Source of the DNA: Nitriliruptorales bacterium
GTDB lineage: Bacteria > Actinomycetota > Nitriliruptoria > Euzebyales > Egibacteraceae
Reading direction: 5' to 3'
Assembly: GCA_009377835.1 (NCBI GenBank)
Contig: WHTG01000007.1
Span: forward strand, 1-35,418
Length of the DNA: 35,418 bases
The position numbers and the translations under genes were made by a program. This document shows positions 24,932 through 32,192 of the stretch, in pieces; the first letter of the stretch is position 1, and every line of letters begins with the position of its first letter. The notes below the pieces were generated by a model. That model saw only the letters and a program-made list of their open reading frames with translations, had not been told where the DNA came from and made no database searches.

Positions 24932-26206
24932 GAGCGCGACGCCTGCGAGCGCCACCGGTATCGAGAAGGCGCCGCCGAGGCCGCCGACGATGGCGGAACC
25001 GACGGCGCCACCGGTGAAGAACACCAGGTTGAACAGGCCCAGGGCCACCCCCTGGACATCCTCGTCGACCAGCTCGGGGAGACCGTCGATGAGCGCAACC
25101 TGTCCGGCGGCGAAGCCGGCGACGACCGGCCCGAGCGCAATCAGCACGACGATGGGCGCCGAGTGGCCGACGGCCGCGACGAGCAGCCCGGCTGCCGAGC
25201 CCAGGGCGAGCCACGCAGCGACCCGGTAGCGTCCAAGGCGCTGGGCCGTGCCACCGACAACCCGCGACGCGATGGCTCCGAGCAGCGCCGCAGGCACCAT
25301 CGCCAGACCGATCTGCAGCGGCCGCCAGCCGTGCTCGTCGGTGAACATCAGCGGTAACGACAGCAGGGCGGCGAGATAGCCCGCCAGCAGCGTCAGTCCG
25401 GCCAGTGACGTCAGCACGACGCTGCGGTTGGCGACGACCCGCAGAGGAAGGAAGCCGTTGGGACGCCGCCGGACGTGCGCTCGGAGGGCGATTGCGCCGC
25501 CGACGAGCAGCGCGATGGAGGCAGCAAGCAGCATCGGGCCGGGTCGGGTGGCGGGCGACTGCAGGATCAGGACCAGCCCCGTCGTGAACGCCGCCACCAG
25601 CGCAGCCCCCCTGGTGTCGATGCGGCCCTCGACACGACCGCCGGCCGGTGCCAGCCGGGCAACAGGTTCCATGATGAGCAGGGCGACCGCGGGAACCGCC
25701 AGAACGAACCGCCACCCCAGCAGTTCGGCGATCACACCGCCGATGAGCGGGCCGGAGCCGGAGACGATGCTGACGACGGCCGTGAGCGCACCGAGGGCAC
25801 GACCACGAGCGACTCCCTCGAACCGTGCCGCGAGGACACCGAGCGCAAGAACCGGCACGGCGCCGGCGCCGGCGCCCTGCACCAGCCGGGCGACGACGAT
25901 CGACGGGAAGTTCGGCGCCAGCGCGGCGGCGATCGAGCCGGTCACCAGGAGCACAACGCCGATACGCAGCGGCCGGCGGAGCCCCTGCAGGTCGGCCAGC
26001 CGTCCGAACACCGCGGTGGTGATGGAGAACGACAGGGAGAACGCGGCGACGATCCAGGCAGTCCCCGGCTTGTCCAGCTGCAGCTCGGCGGCGACTTCCG
26101 GCAGTGCGACGGCGACGGCGGACGACCCGACGACGGTCAGTGCCACGAGGGTTCCGAGCAGCAGCGCGACGCGGCTGACCGACGGTTCGACGGATGGTGA
26201 GGACAC
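24815..26206 (-). CDS. MFS efflux transporter, DHA2 (14-helix) type
   Basis: A proton-driven exporter, probably of drugs or other small hydrophobic compounds. The 463-residue protein has many hydrophobic segments in the DHA2 pattern. Motif A is GRLADLQGLRRPL after the second helix, and motif C is SGSGPLIGGVIAELLGWR, typical of antiporters. The C-terminus ends in a hydrophilic tail (about 25 residues) that overlaps the opposing small gene. The GTG at 26206 is preferred because a TAGGGT element lies eight bases upstream; a TTG at 26215 is immediately next to that element. No regulator gene is adjacent. Substrate is unknown. Confidence 0.88.
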   Translation of the reverse strand: MSSPSVEPSVSRVALLLGTLVALTVVGSSAVAVALPEVAAELQLDKPGTAWIVAAFSLSFSITTAVFGRLADLQGLRRPLRIGVVLLVTGSIAAALAPNFPSIVVARLVQGAGAGAVPVLALGVLAARFEGVARGRALGALTAVVSIVSGSGPLIGGVIAELLGWRFVLAVPAVALLIMEPVARLAPAGGRVEGRIDTRGAALVAAFTTGLVLILQSPATRPGPMLLAASIALLVGGAIALRAHVRRRPNGFLPLRVVANRSVVLTSLAGLTLLAGYLAALLSLPLMFTDEHGWRPLQIGLAMVPAALLGAIASRVVGGTAQRLGRYRVAAWLALGSAAGLLVAAVGHSAPIVVLIALGPVVAGFAAGQVALIDGLPELVDEDVQGVALGLFNLVFFTGGAVGSAIVGGLGGAFSIPVALAGVALLPAAGAVASLMISRSGPTRPADAEDRHHRARHALHNQA

Positions 26207-26214
26207 GAACCACA

Positions 26215-26220
26215 ACCCTA
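26215..26220 (-). promoter_or_regulatory. Candidate -10 of a leaderless MFS promoter
   Basis: The minus strand reads TAGGGT eight bases before the GTG at 26206. The AGGG part could alternatively serve as a weak ribosome site. No -35 of consensus type is present at 16-18 bp. Confidence 0.35.
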
Positions 26221-26251
26221 GCTGCTGCTGCGTATGGGACGATCGGCGTCA

Positions 26252-26261
26252 ACCGTACGGT
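26252..26261. promoter_or_regulatory. 10-bp perfect palindrome upstream of the MFS gene
   Basis: ACCGTACGGT is a perfect palindrome in the short gap between the acyltransferase stop and the MFS start. On the minus strand it runs into TTGACG. It could be an operator for the exporter, but a single short palindrome in GC-rich DNA is weak evidence. Confidence 0.25.
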
Positions 26262-26264
26262 CCC

Positions 26265-26906
26265 TCAGGGCAGGATCTCGGCGAATCGATCGGCACGTGA
26301 TTGCCCCGACAGCTCTGCCACGGCGGTCTGAACCACCTGCGTGAAGATCCGCCGCTGTCGCGGGTCCGCCCCGGGCGCAGCCAGCGGGGCTCCGAAGCGC
26401 ACGTGCAGGACGCCGCGCCGGGGGCGCAGCAGTGCGGGCCTCTTGCCGCGGGGCCAGACGACGTCCGTCCCGACCAGCCCGACCGGAACGACCGGCACCT
26501 GTGCGGTCGCGGCCAGCCGTGCGAGGCCGCTGCGGAAGCGGAAGAGCTCGCCGGTCGGAGACCGTGTTCCTTCGGGAAAGATGCCGATCGCCGCCCCCTC
26601 CGCCAGGAGCTGGGTGATCTGCTCCAGGGCGTCGAGATCCGCGCGGCCGCGTTCGATCGGGATCATCCCGAACGCGAGATTCACCCGCCCACTGATGCCG
26701 CGGGTCAGCTCGGACTTGCCGAGGAACTGCAGCGGGCGTGGCGACCCGGCCCCGAGCAGGAAGTGGTCGAGGAACGACAGGTGGTTCGACGCGACCAACA
26801 GGCCGCCGGCCCGGGGCACCTGGGCGGTTCCACTCACCTGGGCGCGAAGCCAGCGGACGATCGGTGGCCCGAGCCAGCGGTTGCCGAGGGAGGCAGGCGC
26901 CGTCAT
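26265..26906 (-). CDS. plsC: 1-acyl-glycerol-3-phosphate acyltransferase family protein
   Basis: A membrane-associated acyltransferase that probably makes phosphatidic acid from lysophosphatidic acid and acyl-CoA. The 213-residue protein has block I NHLSFLD (His42, Asp47), a block II region with PIERGR, block III FPEGTRSPTG (110-119) and block IV VPVVPVGLVG. There is one weakly hydrophobic stretch near the N-terminus. The ATG at 26906 is supported by a TAGGAT element exactly seven bases upstream. It lies upstream of and in line with the MFS gene and is divergent from the ABC exporter pair (60-bp gap). Other lyso-lipid acceptors are possible in this family, so the symbol is by similarity only. 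Confidence 0.87.
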   Translation of the reverse strand: MTAPASLGNRWLGPPIVRWLRAQVSGTAQVPRAGGLLVASNHLSFLDHFLLGAGSPRPLQFLGKSELTRGISGRVNLAFGMIPIERGRADLDALEQITQLLAEGAAIGIFPEGTRSPTGELFRFRSGLARLAATAQVPVVPVGLVGTDVVWPRGKRPALLRPRRGVLHVRFGAPLAAPGADPRQRRIFTQVVQTAVAELSGQSRADRFAEILP

Positions 26907-26913
26907 GCATGCG

Positions 26914-26919
26914 ATCCTA
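26914..26919 (-). promoter_or_regulatory. Candidate -10 of a leaderless plsC promoter
   Basis: The minus strand reads TAGGAT, seven bases before the ATG at 26906. No ribosome site lies between, which fits a leaderless transcript. Confidence 0.45.
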
Positions 26920-26966
26920 CGCAGTGGGGCGCCTCGCACGGGCTCCCCATCGGACGAAGGGGTGCC

Positions 26967-27863
26967 GTGCCTGCAGCGATCGAGGTCGACCGCCTGACGA
27001 AGCATTACGGGGACCGCCCGGTGGTGGACGGTGTCTCCTTCACGGTCGAGGCGGGCGAGGTGCTCGCGTTGCTCGGTCCCAACGGCGCCGGCAAGACGAC
27101 AACCGTCGAGTGCGCCGTCGGCCTCCGGCATGCCGACGGCGGACGGGTGCGGGTCCTGGGAGCCGATCCGGTCCGCGAGCGCGGTGACATCGCCGAGCGG
27201 CTCGGTGTCATGTTGCAGGAAGGCGGCGCCTACCAGGCCGCAACGCCCCGCGAGATGATCGCGCTGTACGCCGCGTTCTACCCGCGATCGCTGAGCATGC
27301 GCGACACGCTGGCACTGGTGGATCTGGAGGCACGTGCCGACGCGCGATTCCGCACACTGTCTGGCGGTGAGAAGCAACGCGTCAACCTGGCCCTCGCACT
27401 GGTTGGGCGGCCGTCCGTGGTCTTCCTCGACGAACCGACGGCGGGGATGGACCCTGCGGCGCGGGGCCGCACGTGGGGCGTCATCGAACACCTGCGTGCC
27501 GAGAACGTCGCGGTGCTGTTCACGACCCACTACCTGGAGGAGGCGGAGCGGCTCGCTGACAAGGTTGCCATCATGGCCCGCGGTCGGCTGCGGGCCTGCG
27601 ACACGCCACAGCGGCTGGTTGCCGGCGAGCCGACCATCGTCGTGATTACCCGCGGCCGTGTCCCTGTCGCCGACCTGGCGGCGGCGATCGGCGCCCCGGC
27701 GACGCGCAGCGGAACGAACCGCTACGTGATCCAGGCACCCCCTGATCGCGTCGCAGCCGTCGTTGCCTGGTTCGCTGATCACGATCTGCCGATCGACGGC
27801 ATCACGACGCGTCCCACCACCCTGGAGGACGTCTTTCTCACCCTGACGGGGAGCGACCGGTGA
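26967..27863 (+). CDS. ABC exporter ATP-binding protein (DrrA-like)
   Basis: ATPase of a two-component ABC-2 exporter. The 298-residue protein has Walker A GPNGAGKTT (37-45), signature LSGGEKQRV (Ser132), and Walker B with Asp155-Glu156 in FLDEPTAGMD, and a C-terminal extension of about 80 residues ending DVFLTLTGSDR, as in drug and antibiotic-export ATPases. The GTG start has GAAGGGG four bases upstream. It overlaps the permease gene by four bases (GTGA 27860-27863). In M. tuberculosis, from memory, a similar ABC pair lies beside a ctaA-like gene (Rv1456c-Rv1458c), so the position next to ctaB/ctaA looks conserved. The exported substrate is unknown. Confidence 0.9.
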   Translation: MPAAIEVDRLTKHYGDRPVVDGVSFTVEAGEVLALLGPNGAGKTTTVECAVGLRHADGGRVRVLGADPVRERGDIAERLGVMLQEGGAYQAATPREMIALYAAFYPRSLSMRDTLALVDLEARADARFRTLSGGEKQRVNLALALVGRPSVVFLDEPTAGMDPAARGRTWGVIEHLRAENVAVLFTTHYLEEAERLADKVAIMARGRLRACDTPQRLVAGEPTIVVITRGRVPVADLAAAIGAPATRSGTNRYVIQAPPDRVAAVVAWFADHDLPIDGITTRPTTLEDVFLTLTGSDR

Positions 27864-28606
27864 GCAGGCGCCGCATCGTGGCACAGCTGCAGATGGAGCT
27901 GCGGTTGCTGCTTCGCAACGGTGAGAACCTGCTCGTGACGATCGGCATCCCTGTCGGCCTGCTCGTGTTCTTCTCGTTCGTGGACGTGCTCGGCGTCGGG
28001 CCTGATGCCGTCGACTTCCTGCTGCCCGGGATGCTGACCGTTGGGGTCATGGCCTCGGCGATGGTGAGCCTCGCGATTGCGACCGGCTTCGAGCGGTCCT
28101 ATCTGGTGCTCAAGCGGCTCGGCGCCACCCCCCTGACCCGGCTGGAACTCGTGATCGCGAAGGCCGCGGCCGTGGCAGTCGTCCTGGCGCTGCAGGTGGC
28201 GGTCCTCGTCACCGCCGCGCTGCTGCTCGGGTGGCGCATCGAGGCGATCGGCCTGGGGCGTGCGGCATTGGTGGGTGGCGCGGCGCTGGCGCTGGGTTCC
28301 GCCGCGTTCGCGGGTATCGGCCTGACGATGGCGGGTCGTCTGCGGGCTTCGAGCACGCTCGCGCTCGCCAACGGATTGTTCGTCGTCCTGCTGCTGGTCT
28401 CCGGAGTGATCTTCCCGTTGTCGTCGCTGCCCCCGCCCCTGGCCCGCGCCGCCACGGTGCTGCCGTCGGCATCGCTGGCGCAGGCGCTGCGATCCGCGTT
28501 CGCAGGTCACGGCAGCCTCGTCGCACCGATGGCGGTGGTCGCTGCGTGGGCCGTCGTCGCGCCGGTCGTGGCCGCGCGGCTGTTCCGCTGGGACGACGGT
28601 GGTTAG
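27860..28606 (+). CDS. ABC-2 type exporter permease
   Basis: Membrane partner of the preceding ATPase. The 248-residue protein has about six hydrophobic segments, beginning after a short amphipathic N-terminus (QLQMELRLLLRNGENLLVTI). The motif ATGFERSYLVLKRLGATPLT is the conserved coupling-helix region of ABC-2 permeases, and VSGVIFPLSSLPPPLARAA is the usual loop before the last helix. The GTG start overlaps the ATPase stop. Its stop codon overlaps the stop of the convergent ctaB by three to four bases, leaving no room for a terminator between the two transcription units. Confidence 0.88.
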   Translation: MSRRRIVAQLQMELRLLLRNGENLLVTIGIPVGLLVFFSFVDVLGVGPDAVDFLLPGMLTVGVMASAMVSLAIATGFERSYLVLKRLGATPLTRLELVIAKAAAVAVVLALQVAVLVTAALLLGWRIEAIGLGRAALVGGAALALGSAAFAGIGLTMAGRLRASSTLALANGLFVVLLLVSGVIFPLSSLPPPLARAATVLPSASLAQALRSAFAGHGSLVAPMAVVAAWAVVAPVVAARLFRWDDGG

Positions 28607-29508
28607 AGCAGCGGCCCACTGATTGCGGCGTCGACCGCCATGGCGGTGAACAGCAGGCCCAGGTACGTGATCGAGAAACGGAACAATCGCATGGCCATCT
28701 GCTCGCTGGTGTCCCGCAGTAGCTGCCACGCCATGAAGATGAACGTTCCGCCCAGGCCGACGGCGGCGACGAGGTACAGCAGCCCCATCTGCCCCACGGG
28801 TCCGAACATCAACGTGACGCACACCAGGAGGATCGAGTACAGCAGGATCTGTCGACCTGTCTCGGCGACGCCCCGTACGACCGGCAGCATCGGGACGCCG
28901 GCGCGGCCGTAGTCCTCCCGGTATTTGAGCGCCAGGGCCCAGAAATGGGGCGGCGTCCACGCGAACACGATTGCGAACAGCAGCAGTGCCGGCAGTCCGA
29001 CCTGCCCCGTGACGGCCGCCCAGCCGACGAGCACGGGGACGCACCCCGCGGCACCGCCGATCACGATGTTCTGCGGTGACCGGCGCTTGAGCCCCAGGGT
29101 GTAGACGAACACGTAGAACAGGATCGCCCCGGCGGCCAGCACCGCCGACAGCAGGTTCACCAATGCGACGAGCCACACAAACGACAGCACCCCGAGCGTG
29201 ACTCCGAAGCGCAGCGCGGCCGTGGGGGTCACGGCGTGGCGCGGCAGCGGCCGGTGCGACGTCCGTGCCATGAGCTCGTCGATGTCGCGGTCGAAGTAGT
29301 TGTTGATCGCGTTCGCGCTGCCAGCCGCCAGTGATCCGCCGACCAGTGTCGCAATCACAAGCCCAAGCGGAGGAACACCGCGCTGCGCGATCACCATCGT
29401 CGGCACCGTCGTGACGAGGAGCAGCTCGATGATCCGCGGCTTGGTCAACGCGACATACGCGCGAACGACGCCGGGCGCGGGGCGCCGCGCCGCGGCCACC
29501 GGTGTCAC
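28603..29508 (-). CDS. ctaB: Protoheme IX farnesyltransferase (heme O synthase)
   Basis: Transfers a farnesyl group to heme B to give heme O, the first step to heme A for aa3-type cytochrome oxidase. The 301-residue membrane protein belongs to the UbiA superfamily, with N-x3-D-x3-D formed by Asn69, Asp73 and Asp77 (NYFDRDIDELM) followed by RTSHRPLP, YTLGLKRRSPQNIVIGG in the middle, and the second Asp-rich region KYREDYGRAGVPM. About nine hydrophobic segments are present. The GTG at 29508 lies in a four-base overlap with the ctaA stop, so the two enzymes are translationally coupled and made in pathway context. Longer upstream frame is a shadow of ctaA. Confidence 0.96.
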   Translation of the reverse strand: MTPVAAARRPAPGVVRAYVALTKPRIIELLLVTTVPTMVIAQRGVPPLGLVIATLVGGSLAAGSANAINNYFDRDIDELMARTSHRPLPRHAVTPTAALRFGVTLGVLSFVWLVALVNLLSAVLAAGAILFYVFVYTLGLKRRSPQNIVIGGAAGCVPVLVGWAAVTGQVGLPALLLFAIVFAWTPPHFWALALKYREDYGRAGVPMLPVVRGVAETGRQILLYSILLVCVTLMFGPVGQMGLLYLVAAVGLGGTFIFMAWQLLRDTSEQMAMRLFRFSITYLGLLFTAMAVDAAISGPLL

Positions 29509-30473
29509 AGTGCCGCCACCGGCTGCCGCCGGCCGGGTGGAGGGGACCCGGCAGGCTCGGAAGCCGTCGCGGAAAGGGCGCGATACCCCAGCACCGTCGT
29601 CAGGCACAGAACGGCCCAGATCCAGCTGGCGACGACCAGGTGCGGAATGACCGTGACGAATGACAGGGCGCTGACGAGGTTGCCGAGGCCGATTGCGATC
29701 TGGAGCACAACGAGCCATGCGGCGATTCGGGGCAGCCGCACCGTCCACCCCGTCTGCCCGGTCCGGTGTGCCACGACGATCAGCCACATCACGGCCGCCG
29801 CGACCATGATGCCCAGCAACCGGTGCCCGAGGTTGAACGCGTGCCGGGCGCTCTCAACCGGCGCAACGCCGACCGCTCCCCACAGCGGGGCTCCCGGCCT
29901 GGAGTAGACCAGCCCGGCGGCGGTTCCCGACACGTGCCCCCCGAGCATGATCTGCAGCAGTGTGACGCCGGCAACGGCGGCGGCCGCCCGCGTGAACCGT
30001 CGGTCGGCAACGGCCCCGACCAGCGGGCCGGAGCCCGCATTCACCGCCACCACGATCAGGCAGCCGACCACGAGCATTCCCATACCGAGATGCGCGGTGA
30101 CGAGCTCTGCGCGCAGCAGATGCAAGACGACCAAAGCTCCCAGGATCGCCTGCACGACGACGGCGACGGCGGCGACCGCCGACGGCCACACGACCCATAT
30201 CCGGTGCCGGTAGCGCGCCACCGCCCACACCGCCTGGACGGCGACGAGGATACCCAGGCCGCCTGCGATGAGTCGGTGGCTGTGCTCCAACCACACGTGC
30301 AGGCCCGCTGGAGGCACGAAGTCGCCGGCCGAGAAGCAGCCCGGCCAGGTCGGACAGGCCAGACCCGAATCGGTGGCCCGCACGGCACCCCCGACGGCTA
30401 CCAGCAGCAGCGACAGTATTGCGGTCACCACAGCCAGGCGCTGGAACCGGGACACGCGCGCGAGACTTGACAC
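29505..30473 (-). CDS. ctaA: Heme A synthase
   Basis: Oxidises the C8 methyl of heme O to give heme A. The 322-residue protein has eight hydrophobic segments in two four-helix halves. The first external loop has the Cys pair of the Bacillus-type enzyme (Cys40 and Cys46 in LACPTWPGCF) and the catalytic EHSHR motif with Glu63, His64. Later histidines in HLGMGM, LGHRLLG and IPHLVVA fit the heme-ligand pattern. The GTG start has AAGAAGG (30478-30484) four bases upstream. It is the promoter-proximal gene of the ctaA-ctaB operon and is divergent from the class V aminotransferase homologue. Confidence 0.94.
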   Translation of the reverse strand: MSSLARVSRFQRLAVVTAILSLLLVAVGGAVRATDSGLACPTWPGCFSAGDFVPPAGLHVWLEHSHRLIAGGLGILVAVQAVWAVARYRHRIWVVWPSAVAAVAVVVQAILGALVVLHLLRAELVTAHLGMGMLVVGCLIVVAVNAGSGPLVGAVADRRFTRAAAAVAGVTLLQIMLGGHVSGTAAGLVYSRPGAPLWGAVGVAPVESARHAFNLGHRLLGIMVAAAVMWLIVVAHRTGQTGWTVRLPRIAAWLVVLQIAIGLGNLVSALSFVTVIPHLVVASWIWAVLCLTTVLGYRALSATASEPAGSPPPGRRQPVAAL

Positions 30474-30541
30474 ACTGCCTTCTTGATCACTCGACAGAGA
30501 GGTCTGCCGCCCGCGGAAGCGACTCGGGGCCGGCCGCGGCC

Positions 30542-30547
30542 AGTGTA
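30542..30547 (-). promoter_or_regulatory. Candidate -10 of the ctaA-ctaB operon
   Basis: The minus strand reads TACACT, 68 bases before the ctaA start codon, giving a predicted leader of about 60 nt that contains the AAGAAGG ribosome site. No good -35 is visible. A TACCGT at 30587-30592 on the plus strand may similarly serve the divergent gene. Confidence 0.35.
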
Positions 30548-30624
30548 GTGCCGCAGCCCGAAACCCCGAAGCCGGGCGGCTGTTGCTACCGTCGCGTGAC
30601 CCGACCAGAAAGACGCCATCTCAC

Positions 30625-31809
30625 ATGACCAGCTCCTTCGACCTGGCCGCGATCCGCAAACGCTTCCCCGCCCTGCAACGCACCGCCGTCGACGGGAGGC
30701 CGGTGATCCATGCCGACGCCCCAGGCGGGACCCAGGTGGTCGCGGACGTGATCGACGCGATGAGCACGTATCTGCGGACCTCCAATGCGAACACCCACGG
30801 CACGTTCGTGACCTCCCAGGAGACGGACGCCTTGGTCGCGCGGGTCCGGGGGCAGGTGGCTGCCTTCCTGGGCACCGACGCCGAGGGTGTCGTGTTCGGG
30901 CCGAACATGACGACACTGACGTGGCACTTCGCGCGCACGCTGGACGACCGCCTCGGTCCCGGCGACGAGATCGTCTGCACGCAGCTGGATCATGATGCCA
31001 ACGTCAGCCCTTGGCTTGCGCTCGCAGAGCGCACGGGTGCGACCATCCGGTGGGTCTTTCTCGATCCTGACACCGGGCGTCTGGATCTGGAGACGCTCGA
31101 GGTGGGGCCACGGACGCGGCTCGTCGCGTTCCCCCGTGCGTCCAATGCCCTGGGCACCGTGGTGGATCCGGAGCCGTTCGTCACGGCGGCGCGGACGGTT
31201 GGTGCCCTGACGTTCTGCGACGCCGTCCACGCCGCACCCCATGTCCCACTGGACCGCCACGCGCTGGGCATCGACGCCCTCGCCTGCTCCCCGTACAAGT
31301 TCTTCGGGCCTCACGCTGGCCTGCTGTGCGCGGATCCGGACCTGCTCGCGGATCTGCGGCCCGACAAGGTGCGGCCGGCACCCGACACGGGACCGGACCG
31401 CTGGCAGACCGGGACCGCCTCGTTCGAGGCGATCGCCGGCGTGGGCGCGGCCCTTGGCTACATCGACGATCTCGGGATGGAGACAATCGCAAGCCACGAA
31501 GCGACGCTGACACGTCGGTTCCTCGACGGTGTGTCGGCACTGGATCACGCGGTGGTGCACGGCCCCGCCGAGGCCGGCGGCAGGACACCTACCTTCGCCG
31601 TGACGATCCGTGACCACTCGCCGGAGCAGGTCGCGAAGATCCTCGGCGAGAAGGGCATCTTCGTCTGGTCCGGCCACTACTATGCCGTCGAGCCGATGCG
31701 CGTGCTCGGCCTGCTCGACTGGGGCGGTGCGGTGCGGATCGGCTTCGTGCACTACCACGGCAACGAAGACGTCGACCGGGTGCTGCAGGCACTGGCCGAT
31801 CTCGGGTAG
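30625..31809 (+). CDS. Class V aminotransferase, cysteine-desulfurase-like (VC1184 type)
   Basis: A PLP enzyme of unsettled function. The 394-residue protein has the class V hallmarks His123 (LDHDAN), ASNALGT (172-178), Asp199 and His202 in DAVHAAPH and the PLP lysine Lys225 in SPYKFFGPHAG. It matches the group often named cysteine desulfurase-like after VC1184. The active-site loop that reads GHHCA in SufS reads GHYYA here (350-354), so the catalytic cysteine is replaced by Tyr353 and the protein is unlikely to be a cysteine desulfurase. The ATG at 30625 has only a distant purine run upstream; a TTG at 30583 is an unlikely alternative. It is divergent from ctaA and ends three bases before a convergent small gene. 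Confidence 0.88.
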   Translation: MTSSFDLAAIRKRFPALQRTAVDGRPVIHADAPGGTQVVADVIDAMSTYLRTSNANTHGTFVTSQETDALVARVRGQVAAFLGTDAEGVVFGPNMTTLTWHFARTLDDRLGPGDEIVCTQLDHDANVSPWLALAERTGATIRWVFLDPDTGRLDLETLEVGPRTRLVAFPRASNALGTVVDPEPFVTAARTVGALTFCDAVHAAPHVPLDRHALGIDALACSPYKFFGPHAGLLCADPDLLADLRPDKVRPAPDTGPDRWQTGTASFEAIAGVGAALGYIDDLGMETIASHEATLTRRFLDGVSALDHAVVHGPAEAGGRTPTFAVTIRDHSPEQVAKILGEKGIFVWSGHYYAVEPMRVLGLLDWGGAVRIGFVHYHGNEDVDRVLQALADLG

Positions 31810-31812
31810 GCG

Positions 31813-32103
31813 TCAGCCGGTCCAGCCGAACAGCGCCTCGCCGAGCGACACGATCGCGAACCAAGCGGCGGCGGCGACGACCGGGACGATGAGAACGGCC
31901 CACGGGTTCGCCGGCCGCCACCGCCACGCCGCCACCAGCAAGCTGAGCCACACCAGGGCCAGAACCACCAGGCCCCAGGGCGGCACCAGCAGGCCGCTGG
32001 ACAGATACGGGAAGAAACCAACCAGCACGTGCAGGCCCAGCCCCACCCAATGGGCCGCCCGCCGGGTGCCGCCCTGCTCCGAGGTCGGGCTCGGTACCGC
32101 CAT
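31813..32103 (-). CDS. Small three-helix membrane protein of unknown function
   Basis: No family was recognised. The 96-residue product has a short polar N-terminus and three hydrophobic segments (about 17-40, 44-62 and 67-92) with WRWRP between the second and third. The ATG at 32103 is supported by GAAAGG at 32111-32116, seven bases upstream; the in-frame sequence further upstream would add 21 polar residues and has no comparable site. It lies between two plus-strand genes on the opposite strand, with its stop three bases from the aminotransferase stop and its start 89 bases from the divergent transketolase. Confidence 0.75.
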   Translation of the reverse strand: MAVPSPTSEQGGTRRAAHWVGLGLHVLVGFFPYLSSGLLVPPWGLVVLALVWLSLLVAAWRWRPANPWAVLIVPVVAAAAWFAIVSLGEALFGWTG

Positions 32104-32181
32104 ATCGCCGCCTTTCGATGCCGGTTCTTCCCATACCGCGTCTGCGTGGCATCGTAGGGCCCGCATCGCCGTCTACGGCCC

Positions 32182-32186
32182 AGGAG
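32182..32186 (+). promoter_or_regulatory. Shine-Dalgarno site deciding the transketolase start
   Basis: AGGAG lies six bases before the GTG at 32193. An ATG at 32118 in the same frame would add 25 residues rich in Pro and Arg that do not belong to the family, so the GTG is preferred. Confidence 0.6.
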
Positions 32187-32192
32187 CCCCGA

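Noticed and set aside
23565-26252. An 895-residue minus-strand frame across the lysine-free protein and MFS region
   Set aside because: Composition is Arg/Ala/Pro-rich without domains, and it lies out of frame with the clear MFS gene.
26231-26263. GGGAC/GTCCC arms as a terminator between plsC and the MFS gene
   Set aside because: The arms are only five bases with a long mismatched interior and no T-run.
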